A DNA stretch of 64,000 nucleotides from Tsukamurella sputi (lineage in GTDB: Bacteria; Actinomycetota; Actinomycetes; Mycobacteriales; Mycobacteriaceae), in NCBI RefSeq assembly GCF_007858445.1, contig NZ_VIGV01000002.1:1-64000 (forward strand), in the 5' to 3' direction. Under the pieces are notes generated by a model. It had not been told where the DNA came from. It did no database searches and saw nothing but the letters and a program-made list of their open reading frames with translations. The first letter of the stretch is position 1. Each line of letters begins with the position of its first letter. This document shows, one piece after another, positions 36,453 through 44,830 of this stretch. Made by a program: the position numbers and the translations under genes.

Positions 36453-37287
36453 CCCGCACGGCGGCGTCTTCCACGAGGGTGAGCGCGCCGTCCATCACCG
36501 CGCGGGACTCGAGGCGCAGGCGGCCCGCCATGCCCGAATGCTGGAGCAGCGCGTCTTCAGCCCCGGAATGGTGCGGTTCACCGCCGCGCGGTCCGCGGTC
36601 TTCCTCACCGCCAGAGACGGATCCGGCATGCTGTGGACCTCTCCGGTCCGTGGGCTCCCGGGCTTCTGTCACGGTGAGGCGTCGACGCTCACCGTCGGGG
36701 CGGCCCCGGGTGCGGACGATCCGTTGTACGACCTCGCCGCCGGCCAGCGGGTCGGGGCTCTGTTCATCGACTTCGCGGCACGCCGGAGGCTCAGGGTGAA
36801 CGGGGTCCTCACGGACTCCGGGCCTGACGGTCTGCGCGTCACCGTCGAGCAGGTGTACGGGAACTGTCCCCAGTACATCGACCGGGAGGCCGATGGTGAA
36901 CTCCCCCGCCCCGCCGCGACGTCGACGCAGCGAACCCCGTCGTTGACGCCGGTCCACCGCGCCGTCCTCGCGCGGGCGGGCACGTTCATTCTCGGAACGA
37001 CGCATCCGCTCCGCGGCCCGGACGCGTCGCATCGGGGCGGCTCGCCCGGGTTCGTGCGGCTCGACGGTGCCGAGCTGTGGTGGCCGGACTATCCGGGCAA
37101 CAACGTCTTCAACAGTCTCGGCAACCTCGAATCCGACTCGGATGCGGCGATGTACTTCCCCGGTGGCGCGGGCTTGCACGTCTCGGGTACCGCGCGGGTG
37201 CTCTACGAGCAGCCGCACCTCGCACCCGGCGAACCCGCCGCGTCGCGCCTGGTCCGCTTCCTCCCCCGGGCGGTGGTGTCGAGCTGA
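36436..37287 (+). CDS. pyridoxamine 5'-phosphate oxidase family protein
   Basis: A 283-residue protein of the flavin-binding PNPOx-like family. GGVFHEGERAVHHRAGLEAQA at the N-terminus is typical of this subgroup; a split-barrel follows (FTAARSAVFLTARDGSGMLWTSPVRGLPGF), then GNCPQYI and TFILGTT, PGFVRLDGAELWWPDYPGNNVFNSLGNLESDSDAAMYF. Start GTG 36436 lies inside the VOC gene, giving a coupled two-gene unit. Predicted flavin/F420-dependent oxidoreductase. Confidence 0.83.
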   Translation: MASSTDPHGGVFHEGERAVHHRAGLEAQAARHARMLEQRVFSPGMVRFTAARSAVFLTARDGSGMLWTSPVRGLPGFCHGEASTLTVGAAPGADDPLYDLAAGQRVGALFIDFAARRRLRVNGVLTDSGPDGLRVTVEQVYGNCPQYIDREADGELPRPAATSTQRTPSLTPVHRAVLARAGTFILGTTHPLRGPDASHRGGSPGFVRLDGAELWWPDYPGNNVFNSLGNLESDSDAAMYFPGGAGLHVSGTARVLYEQPHLAPGEPAASRLVRFLPRAVVSS

Positions 37288-37530
37288 CGCGCGCCTGCGC
37301 CGACGGCTCGGTCATCCGCCCCCTGTCGTGTGGTGCGCGTCGAGCCCGTCGAAGTTGTCGGCCAGGAGCCGGCGGGTCGGCGGTGTGCACGACGTCGGAT
37401 CGGCGAGCGTCTTCGGGTATTGCAGTCGCAAGCATTCTTCTTCTACTCTTGTGACGCGTGTGACAACGCGGCCTGAGAAGTGACGGGATTCGGCCCCGTC
37501 CGGACGGCGCGGCGCGACGAGGAGGAATTC

Positions 37531-37944
37531 ATGGCAAGGCATCGTCGAGAAGAGGCGTCGCCGCTATCGCGGGCCGACGTCTCGTTACTGGACACCGATC
37601 AGTTCGCGCTGATCGGCACGAATGTCGGACGTCCGATGTCGACCCTCGCGAGTTCCGATACGCGACAAATGGCCATAGATTCCATTTCGCGAATGATCGA
37701 TTTGATTGACATGATCGACAGCTCGCCCGATCCGCGTGCGGCGCGACGGGCGGCGCACCGGGAGTCGTTCGTGCACTTCCGCCAGATCGCCTCTGCCGGA
37801 TCTCGATTCGCACACGCAGCGGCCGCTCGGGTGCGGCATCCCGTTAGCGGGCGTCATCGACTCTCAGGAGAATCTGACCGCGACACGCGCGCGGGCGATC
37901 AGAACATTAACCATCGGTGGTCGGATAACGCTATTGTTAACACC
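37531..37944 (+). other. in-frame upstream coding extension or separate small ORF
   Basis: An open frame continuous with the gene at 37945 begins at ATG 37531 behind a perfect GAGGAGGAATTC. Residues 1-100 look protein-like (LSRADVSLLDTDQFALIG; SRMIDLIDMIDSSPDP), but the last 35 codons are AT-rich and read like an intergenic region. Either the downstream protein is 300 residues long, or this is the remains of a separate gene fused by loss of its stop. Confidence 0.4.
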
Positions 37945-38433
37945 ATGACCAATGAAGACCTCTCCGTCCTCAAGCGCGCGCAAGAACTCGTTCGCAAGCA
38001 CGACGAGGAGCTCCGTGCTCAGCGTGTCGAGCGTGAAGGCCGCGTGCGCCAGACCGGCTCGTTGATCGCCACCTACAGCGCCGACTGCGCCCTCCGTCTT
38101 GCGGAGCTGCTGGACTTCTCCACGAAGGACGGCCCGGCCGACAAGATCGAGTGGAAGCTGTCGGCGGCAGGCGAGAAGCTCATCTCGTTCAACCCCGAGG
38201 ACAACGACCTCATGGTCGACATGCACCGCATGCCGATGCTGGTCGCCAACGTCGAGGGCTACACCGTCGGCGTGCAGCACCTGCTCGGCACCGACGTGTA
38301 CGCCTTCGGTTTGACGGACGGCGGCGACAACTGGAGCGGTTTCGAGGATCTCGAGGGTTTCGGCCGCGCCACCCTCACCCCGGGCAACCGATACAAGTGG
38401 AGCGAGGTCTCGCTCTCCGAGTACAACGGCTGA
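37945..38433 (+). CDS. hypothetical protein
   Basis: A 162-residue protein from ATG 37945, with strong GC-rich codon use from that point. Helical N-terminus (LSVLKRAQELVRKHDEELRAQRVEREGR), then a mixed alpha/beta part with DKIEWKLSAAGEKLISFNPEDND and YKWSEVSLSEYNG. Not recognised. TATTGT at 37932-37937 would start transcription at the ATG (leaderless); TTAACC lies 19 bases further up. The frame remains open upstream to 37531. Confidence 0.6.
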   Translation: MTNEDLSVLKRAQELVRKHDEELRAQRVEREGRVRQTGSLIATYSADCALRLAELLDFSTKDGPADKIEWKLSAAGEKLISFNPEDNDLMVDMHRMPMLVANVEGYTVGVQHLLGTDVYAFGLTDGGDNWSGFEDLEGFGRATLTPGNRYKWSEVSLSEYNG

Positions 38434-38570
38434 TCCACCACCCGTCCACGAAGTCGGGCGCGCCACGGGCGTGCCCGACTTTTCTGTTCTCGGCGTCCAG
38501 CAGTGCCCGGCGCAAGAGTCGCGCGTCGGTACGCTGAGCGGGTCGCAGCACGAGGTCATCAGGAGCGTTC

Positions 38571-40937
38571 ATGCCGCAGTCCGTCCCGCACGTCGCCGAC
38601 CGTCACGAGAAGATCCGTGTCCACGGGGCGCGCGAGAACAACCTCAAGGACGTCAGCATCGAGCTCCCCAAGCGCCGCCTGACCGTGTTCACCGGGGTTT
38701 CCGGTTCCGGTAAGAGCTCGCTCGTCTTCGGCACGATCGCCGCGGAGTCCCAGCGCCTCATCAACGAGACCTACAGCGCGTTCGTGCAGGGCTTCATGCC
38801 CACACTCGCCCGGCCCGACGTCGACGTCCTCGACGGCCTCACCACCGCGATCATCGTCGGCCAGGAACGGATGGGCTCCGACCCCCGGTCCACGGTCGGC
38901 ACCGCCACCGACGCCAATGCGATGCTCCGGATCCTGTTCAGCCGGCTGGGCGATCCGCACATCGGATCGCCCCAGGCGTACTCCTTCAACGTCGCGTCCG
39001 TGAGCGGCGCCGGCGCCGTCAAGCACGAGAAGGGCGGCCGCGAGGTCAAGGAGAAGGTCAGCTTCAGCATCACCGGCGGTATGTGCCCGCGGTGCGAGGG
39101 CCGCGGCTCCGTCACCGACATCGACCTCACCGCTCTGTACGACGACTCGAAGTCGCTCGACGACGGCCCGTTCACCATTCCCGGCTACAGCATGGACGGT
39201 TGGCAGGGCCGGATCTACCGCGGCAGCGGCTTCTTCGACACCGCCAAACCGATCGCGAAGTACACCAAGCGCGAGCTGAACGATCTGCTCTACAAGGAAC
39301 CCACCAAGATCAAGGTGGAAGGGATCAACCTCACCTACGAGGGCATCGTTCCGAAGATCCAGAAGTCCTTCCTGTCCAAGGACGTCGACGCCATGCAGCC
39401 GCACATCCGGGCGTTCGTGGAGCGCGCCGTGGCGTTCAGCGTGTGCCCGGAGTGCGACGGCACGCGCCTCTCCGAACTCGCCCGGTCCTCGAAGATCAAC
39501 GGCACGTCCATCGCCGATTGCTGCGCCATGCAGATCAGCGACCTCGCCGCATGGATCCGCGGGGTGCGGGACCCGTCGGTCGCGCCACTCATCGAGAACC
39601 TGCAGTTCACCCTCGACTCCTTCGTCGAGATCGGTCTCGGCTACCTCTCGCTCGACCGTCCCGCCGGCACCCTGTCGGGCGGCGAAGCGCAGCGCACCAA
39701 GATGATCCGCCACCTCGGCAGCTCGCTCACCGACATCACCTACGTCTTCGACGAGCCGACCATCGGCCTGCACCCGCACGACATCGCCCGCATGAACGAT
39801 CTCCTGCTCCGGTTGCGCGACAAGGGCAACACCGTCCTCGTCGTCGAGCACAAACCCGAGGCGATCGCCATCGCCGACCACGTCGTCGATCTCGGGCCGA
39901 AGGCGGGCACCGCGGGAGGCGAGATCGTCTTCGAGGGCACCGTCGACGGTCTCCGGAAGGCGGACACCCTGACGGGCCGGCACCTCGACGATCGGGCCCG
40001 GCTCAAGGACGCCGTGCGGTCACCGTCGGGCGTGCTCGAGGTGCGCGGCGCGAACGAACACAACCTCCAGGACGTCGACGTGGACGTGCCGCTCGGCGTG
40101 CTCACGGTGGTCACCGGGGTCGCGGGCTCCGGCAAGAGCTCGCTCATCCACGGCTCGATCAGCCCTCGCGGGGGCGTGGTCACCGTCGACCAGACCCCGA
40201 TCAAGGGCAGTCGGCGCAGTAACCCCGCCACGTACACGGGCCTGCTCGACCACATCCGCAAGGCCTTCGCGAAGGCCAACGGTGTCAAGCCCGCCCTGTT
40301 CAGTGCGAACTCCGAGGGCGCGTGCCCGGCCTGCAACGGAGCCGGCGTGATCTACACCGACCTCGGCATCATGGCCGGCGTCTCCACCACCTGCGAGGAA
40401 TGCGAGGGCAGACGGTTCCAGGCCGCGGTCCTCGAGTACCGCTTCGGCGGTAAGGACATCAGCGAGGTGCTCGCCATGCCGGTCGCCGATGCGCTCGGCT
40501 TCTTCGCCGACGGCGAGGCGAAGATCCCGGCCGCGCACAAGATCCTCGGGCACCTGCACGACGTGGGACTGGGGTACGTGGGCCTCGGGCAGCCGTTGAC
40601 CACCCTTTCCGGTGGCGAGCGCCAGCGCCTCAAGCTGGCCACCCACATGGGCGACAAGGGTGGGGTCCTCGTGCTGGACGAGCCGACCACCGGCCTGCAC
40701 CTCGCCGATGTCGAACAGCTCCTCGGCCTGCTCGATCGCCTCGTCGATTCGGGCAAGTCCGTGATCGTGATCGAGCACCACCAGGCGGTGATGGCCCACG
40801 GCGACTGGATCATCGACATCGGTCCGGGCGCGGGCCACGACGGCGGCCGGATCGTCTTCGAGGGGACACCGTCGGACCTGGTGGCGGGACGATCGACCCT
40901 GACCGGCGAGCATCTCGCCGCGTACGTCGGGGCCTGA
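38571..40937 (+). CDS. UvrA-like ABC ATPase (UvrA2/DrrC class)
   Basis: A 788-residue twin-ATPase resembling UvrA without the UvrB-binding insertion, so shorter than the about 950 residues of UvrA. Walker A motifs GVSGSGKSS (about residue 42) and GVAGSGKSS (about residue 520); signatures TLSGGEAQR and TLSGGERQR; zinc-type clusters CPRCEGRG, CPECDGTR, CPACNGAG and CEECEGRR. UvrA2/DrrC proteins give tolerance to DNA-intercalating drugs in antibiotic producers. Start ATG 38571 follows AGGAG. Monocistronic. Confidence 0.92.
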   Translation: MPQSVPHVADRHEKIRVHGARENNLKDVSIELPKRRLTVFTGVSGSGKSSLVFGTIAAESQRLINETYSAFVQGFMPTLARPDVDVLDGLTTAIIVGQERMGSDPRSTVGTATDANAMLRILFSRLGDPHIGSPQAYSFNVASVSGAGAVKHEKGGREVKEKVSFSITGGMCPRCEGRGSVTDIDLTALYDDSKSLDDGPFTIPGYSMDGWQGRIYRGSGFFDTAKPIAKYTKRELNDLLYKEPTKIKVEGINLTYEGIVPKIQKSFLSKDVDAMQPHIRAFVERAVAFSVCPECDGTRLSELARSSKINGTSIADCCAMQISDLAAWIRGVRDPSVAPLIENLQFTLDSFVEIGLGYLSLDRPAGTLSGGEAQRTKMIRHLGSSLTDITYVFDEPTIGLHPHDIARMNDLLLRLRDKGNTVLVVEHKPEAIAIADHVVDLGPKAGTAGGEIVFEGTVDGLRKADTLTGRHLDDRARLKDAVRSPSGVLEVRGANEHNLQDVDVDVPLGVLTVVTGVAGSGKSSLIHGSISPRGGVVTVDQTPIKGSRRSNPATYTGLLDHIRKAFAKANGVKPALFSANSEGACPACNGAGVIYTDLGIMAGVSTTCEECEGRRFQAAVLEYRFGGKDISEVLAMPVADALGFFADGEAKIPAAHKILGHLHDVGLGYVGLGQPLTTLSGGERQRLKLATHMGDKGGVLVLDEPTTGLHLADVEQLLGLLDRLVDSGKSVIVIEHHQAVMAHGDWIIDIGPGAGHDGGRIVFEGTPSDLVAGRSTLTGEHLAAYVGA

Positions 40938-40996
40938 TGTCCCGGGCGGCGGTCCGCTGACAGCGAGCCCACAGCAGGTTCGCATACCATCGCAGC

Positions 40997-41563
40997 GTGG
41001 CTACCACCGAGAACCGTCGCATCACCGGAATCCTGCTGCTCGTGACCGGCGTGCTGGGCCTGCTGGCCTCGGCGATGCTGACGATCGACAAGATCAAGCT
41101 GCTGGAGGACCCCAACTTCGTCCCCGGCTGCAGCCTGGACCCGACGATCTCCTGCGGCTCGGTCATGCAGTCCTGGCAGGGTTCGGTATTCGGCTTTCCC
41201 AACCCACTGATCGGGATCGCCTCGTTCTCGGTGGTCATCGTGGCGGGTGTGCTGGCCCTCGGCGGCGTCGCGCTCCCCCGGTGGTTCTGGACCGGGCTCG
41301 CGATCGGCGCCGCGGCCGGCATCGCACTCGTGATCTTCCTGATCTACTCGAGCCTGTTCGTGATCCACGCGCTCTGCCTGTGGTGCATGCTCGTCTGGAC
41401 GATCATGCCGATCGTGCTCGCGACCGCCGTCGCCGCCGCGCTCGGGCCGAAGGCGACGCAGCCCGTCAAGCAGGGGCTGGCCGCCCTCGTGCTGCTCTGG
41501 TACATCGTCGTGCTGACCCTGATCGGCGTCCAGTTCTGGGACTACTGGAGCACCAAGTTCTGA
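40997..41563 (+). CDS. vitamin K epoxide reductase (VKOR) family protein
   Basis: A 188-residue membrane protein with 4-5 helices. Active-site pair LCLWCM (Cys127, Cys130) and the loop pair Cys45 and Cys53 in PGCSLDPTISCGSVM are all present. In actinobacteria VKOR reoxidises a DsbA-like thiol oxidase, feeding electrons to menaquinone for disulphide formation outside the membrane. Start GTG 40997. No DsbA-like partner is adjacent. Confidence 0.92.
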   Translation: MATTENRRITGILLLVTGVLGLLASAMLTIDKIKLLEDPNFVPGCSLDPTISCGSVMQSWQGSVFGFPNPLIGIASFSVVIVAGVLALGGVALPRWFWTGLAIGAAAGIALVIFLIYSSLFVIHALCLWCMLVWTIMPIVLATAVAAALGPKATQPVKQGLAALVLLWYIVVLTLIGVQFWDYWSTKF

Positions 41564-42802
41564 TCAGTTCCAGGTGTCCTCGAGCATCCGCGGCTTGCAC
41601 GCCTGGTAGGCGCCGATGCCGAGCACCACGAGGCAGCCGAAGAGCATCATGAACGGCGCGGTCCAACCGTGCGTCGCCTCGTGCAGGAGACCGAACCCGA
41701 GCGGACCTGCGCACGCCGCGAGGTAGCCGACGCCCTGCATGAAGCCCGACAGCGCCGCGGATCCGGCACCGGTGCGCGTGCGAAGGTTCACTAGGGTCAG
41801 CGCCATCGGGAAGGTCGTCGGGCCCAGGCCCAGCGCGATCACCCACACCCAGGTCAGCGTCATCGGCGCGAACAACAGGCCCAGGAAGCCCACCACGAAG
41901 CAGCCGAGGAAGACGATCACCAGCGGGAACGGGTTCACCATCCGGGTGCACAGACCGGGGATCACCAGCGTGGCCACGAAGCCGACGCCGGAGAACAGCG
42001 CGACCATGTTGCCGCCGAGAGCGGCGCTGCCGCCCGCATCCGAGAGGATCGTGGGAATCCAGGTGAACATCGCGTAGGTGTTCAGCGAGGTCATACCGAA
42101 CATCGCGGCCGCGCCCCAGGCCAGCGGCGAACGCCAGATCCGGCCGCGGGGCTCGTCGGTCGGTTCCGCGGTGACGTCCTGGACGTCGTGGCCCCGTCGA
42201 GCCAGGACGATGCCGAGCCAGGGCAGGAAGGCCGCGATCGGGATGATCGCCCAGAGCGCGAGCGAGACGCGCCAGCCGTAGGCGTCCGCGACCGGGACCG
42301 CGGTCAGCGCGGGCACCATCGTGCCGAGCTGGACGCAGGTCAGGTAGGCGGTGCTCAGAACCGCGACGTTGTCGGAGAAGTAGCGCTTCACCAGCGGGGG
42401 CAGGACCACGTTGCCGACGCCCATGCCGACGAGCGCCAGGCACGAGAACAGCAGCAGCCCGAGGGTGCCGCCCATCATCGAGCGCACTCCGATGCCGATC
42501 GCGGTCGCGGTGACGGCCACCAGGGTCGTCCGCTCGAGGCCGATCCGGCTGGTCAGGAACGGCGTCACGATCCCCGCCGCCGCGAACATGGCGGTGGGAA
42601 GCATGCCGAAGACGCCGATGATCGTGGCGCCGAAGTGCAGGTCCTCGCTGATCCGCGTGAGCAACGGCGTCAGTGAGGTGACCGCGGTGCGCAGCGTGAG
42701 GGCGAACAGCACGATCGCCAGCAGTACGAGCAGGCGCCCCTGCTTCACGGATCGCACCATGCTGGTCTCGGCCTCCTGCGGCTCTGTCGCGATGCTGGTC
42801 AT
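41564..42802 (-). CDS. CynX/NimT-family MFS transporter
   Basis: A 412-residue, 12-helix transporter of the CynX/NimT group. N-terminal helix region LRTAVTSLTPLLTRISEDLHFGATIIGVFGMLPT is family-typical; GVGNVVLPPLVKRYF and ALTLVNLRTRTGAGSAALSGFMQGVGYL follow. Substrates of the family include cyanate and 2-nitroimidazole. Divergent from a GntR regulator 84 bases away that probably controls it. Convergent stop directly abuts VKOR. Confidence 0.87.
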   Translation of the reverse strand: MTSIATEPQEAETSMVRSVKQGRLLVLLAIVLFALTLRTAVTSLTPLLTRISEDLHFGATIIGVFGMLPTAMFAAAGIVTPFLTSRIGLERTTLVAVTATAIGIGVRSMMGGTLGLLLFSCLALVGMGVGNVVLPPLVKRYFSDNVAVLSTAYLTCVQLGTMVPALTAVPVADAYGWRVSLALWAIIPIAAFLPWLGIVLARRGHDVQDVTAEPTDEPRGRIWRSPLAWGAAAMFGMTSLNTYAMFTWIPTILSDAGGSAALGGNMVALFSGVGFVATLVIPGLCTRMVNPFPLVIVFLGCFVVGFLGLLFAPMTLTWVWVIALGLGPTTFPMALTLVNLRTRTGAGSAALSGFMQGVGYLAACAGPLGFGLLHEATHGWTAPFMMLFGCLVVLGIGAYQACKPRMLEDTWN

Positions 42803-42828
42803 TCGCCCTCCTTACAGTCGACGCAAAT

Positions 42829-42849
42829 CATAGGATGAATGGATCTATG
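42829..42849. promoter_or_regulatory. possible operator, MFS / GntR divergent region
   Basis: CATAG-N11-CTATG inverted repeat between the divergent CynX-type transporter and its GntR-type neighbour; two imperfect bases extend each arm. Candidate site for the GntR protein. Confidence 0.35.
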
Positions 42850-42886
42850 TCAGCAAGGTGGTTTCCGGCCGGATAGGATGACTGTG

Positions 42887-43564
42887 ATGCAACCGGTACG
42901 TAGGCAGACCTTGATAGCCCAGGTCACAGAACAGCTCCGTGGTGAGATCGCCAGCGGACGGTGGCCCGTGGGCGGCCGCATACCCACCGAGACCGAGTTG
43001 CGCGAGCTCACCGGCACGGCCCGCAACACCGTTCGCGAGGCGGTGCAGGCCCTCGTGCACGCCGGAATGCTCGAGCGGCGGCAGGGATCGGGCACCTACG
43101 TGCTGTCGGCCTGCGCGACGTCGACGCTGGGCGATTACTTCTCCGCCGCCCGCGACACGGACCTCCTCGAGCTCCGCGAGGCGCTCGAGGTGACCGCCGC
43201 CGGGCTCGCAGCCGAACGGCGCGACGACGAGGACGTCGCCGAGCTCCGTCGGCTCCTGGAGGCCCGGAACCGGCTCTGGTCGCCGGAACAGGTCGAACCC
43301 GGCGCGGAGCGAGAGGCGATCGCCGCAGACCTGGCGATGCACCGCGGCGTCGTGGCCGCGAGCCACAACGCGATCTATCTCGAGTTCTACGACTCGCTGG
43401 TGCCGGTCCTTCAGGAACATCTGCAGGAGTTCCCGGTCGGATTCGCCACCTCCTACGAGTGCGCCCACATCGCGGTGATCGATGCAGTGGCCGACGGGGA
43501 CGCGTCCGCAGCCCGCGCCGCCGCACGCGAACTCCTCGCGGAGGTTCGTCTCCGCGAGCGTTGA
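42887..43564 (+). CDS. GntR/FCD-family transcription regulator
   Basis: A 225-residue regulator with a winged helix at residues 5-70 (GRIPTETELRELTGTARNTVREAVQALVHAGMLERRQGSGTYV) and a helical FCD domain (LRRLLEARNRLW, ADLAMHRGVVAASHNAIYLEFYDSLV). ATG 42887 was chosen because AGGA lies 8 bases upstream; ATG 42878 is possible. Divergent from the CynX-type transporter, its likely target. The stop codon lies in the -35 region of the next promoter. Confidence 0.87.
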   Translation: MQPVRRQTLIAQVTEQLRGEIASGRWPVGGRIPTETELRELTGTARNTVREAVQALVHAGMLERRQGSGTYVLSACATSTLGDYFSAARDTDLLELREALEVTAAGLAAERRDDEDVAELRRLLEARNRLWSPEQVEPGAEREAIAADLAMHRGVVAASHNAIYLEFYDSLVPVLQEHLQEFPVGFATSYECAHIAVIDAVADGDASAARAAARELLAEVRLRER

Positions 43565-43566
43565 GC

Positions 43567-43584
43567 TATACCCCTCTGGGGTAT
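43567..43584 (+). promoter_or_regulatory. CsoR-type copper operator in a promoter
   Basis: TATACCCCTCTGGGGTAT, a near-perfect palindrome matching copper-sensing CsoR boxes (TACCCC...GGGGTA). It fills the spacer of a promoter: TTGAGC (43561-43566) as -35, TATGAT (43582-43587) as -10. Copper release of CsoR should switch on the two genes downstream. No csoR gene is in the window. Confidence 0.75.
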
Positions 43585-43594
43585 GATCGGATTC

Positions 43595-44008
43595 GTGCGG
43601 GCGATGCGGAGCGGTTGGACGGCGGTCACCACCGTCGTGCTGCTCGGCCTGGCCGTGGTGATCATGCACATGGGGATTCACCCCATGTCGATGCCCGCAT
43701 CCGCCGGAGCGATACCCCATCACGCCGCACGGACCGCAGCGACGGGCGCGCCGGTCTCGATGGACCGCGCCGATCACGGCCCATCGGTGCAGAAGCAGAC
43801 CGTCGACGCCGTCCACGACCATGAGGCGCACGACTGCGCCGGCACGGTCGTCGCCCACAAATCCATGGGCGCGCCCGCGCTCGTCACTGTCCTGCCCTAC
43901 GTCGACGGTGCGCCGGACCCGACCCCGGTCGCGGTCGCGGCGCTCGCACGAGGTCCGCCGCCGTGGACCGTCCTCGATCTCGCCAGCCTCTGCGTTCTCC
44001 GAGTCTGA
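43595..44008 (+). CDS. small His-rich membrane-anchored protein (DUF6153-like)
   Basis: A 137-residue protein with one N-terminal hydrophobic helix (AVTTVVLLGLAVVIMHMGIH) and a Met/His-rich outside part (HMGIHPMSM, HDHEAHDCAGTVV). Such proteins accompany copper-resistance genes in actinobacteria. An ATG at 43583 lies inside the operator palindrome and -10, so it is unlikely to be used; GTG 43595 would be the first transcribed codon (leaderless), and ATG 43604 is the next option. Placed in operon with the DUF305 lipoprotein. Confidence 0.7.
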   Translation: MRAMRSGWTAVTTVVLLGLAVVIMHMGIHPMSMPASAGAIPHHAARTAATGAPVSMDRADHGPSVQKQTVDAVHDHEAHDCAGTVVAHKSMGAPALVTVLPYVDGAPDPTPVAVAALARGPPPWTVLDLASLCVLRV

Positions 44009-44091
44009 TGGACGCCCGCGCCCGGCCCATGGCCGCGGCGCGACGAGCCGTGCCCCTCAGATTCAGGTCGAACACACGCAGAGGAACAACC

Positions 44092-44715
44092 ATGACCGTT
44101 TCACGTTTCCGTATCGCCGCCACCCTGTCCGCCGTCGCCGTCGGCGCGACCCTTCTCGGGGCCTGCGGCTCGGGGGCAGCGCCCGACTCCTCCCCCTCGA
44201 GCGTCACCGCCGGTGCGCATGCCGGCCACGGCACGGGCGCATCGGCGTCCCCGAGTTCCGCCGCGAGCGCGCAGTTCAACGACGCCGACGTCCAGTTCGC
44301 GACCATGATGTACCCGCACCACGCGCAGGCCATCGAGATGGCCGAGATGGTCGACGGCAAGGGTGCGCGTTCCGAGGTCATCGCTCTCGCGGCGGAGATC
44401 CGCGGGGCGCAGCAGCCGGAGATGGACGCCTTCACCCGGCTCCTGGCGCAGTGGGGCAAGCCCGCGCCGGCCGCCACCATGGACCACGCCATGGACGGGA
44501 TGATGACGCCGGCGCAGATGCAGAAGCTCGGCGCGCTCCGTGGCGCCGAGTTCGACCGCGCGTGGCTGACGATGATGATCGCCCACCATCGGGGCGCCAT
44601 CACCATGGCCGACGCCGAACTCAGAAGCGGCGTCAATCCCGAGAACCGAGCCATCGCCGAGCAGATCAAGAGTGGACAGCAGGCCGAGATCGCTCGGATG
44701 GAGAAGCTCCTGTAG
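44092..44715 (+). CDS. DUF305 lipoprotein, copper-linked
   Basis: A 207-residue lipoprotein: lipobox LGAC (Cys25), a Ser/Ala/His linker, and a DUF305 four-helix domain with two Met/His clusters (MMYPHHAQAIEMAEM and MMIAHHRGAITMADAE) that probably bind copper ions outside the membrane. Start ATG 44092 after GAGGAA. Second gene behind the CsoR-type operator, 83 bases after the first. Confidence 0.9.
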   Translation: MTVSRFRIAATLSAVAVGATLLGACGSGAAPDSSPSSVTAGAHAGHGTGASASPSSAASAQFNDADVQFATMMYPHHAQAIEMAEMVDGKGARSEVIALAAEIRGAQQPEMDAFTRLLAQWGKPAPAATMDHAMDGMMTPAQMQKLGALRGAEFDRAWLTMMIAHHRGAITMADAELRSGVNPENRAIAEQIKSGQQAEIARMEKLL

Positions 44716-44830
44716 TCCGTTCGGAGGAATGCGGGGCCACGCCGGGCTCGAATCGGACGAAATGCACCGTACGGCGTCAGGAAACGTGCACAATCATCAT
44801 TCATCGATACATACGAGTATTGATTACTTG

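Noticed and set aside
37312-37542. Minus-strand frame ending LADNFDGLDAHHTTGGG with good codon bias at its end
   Set aside because: Only the last 35 codons look coding; the rest is Arg-rich, there is no start signal and no recognised domain.
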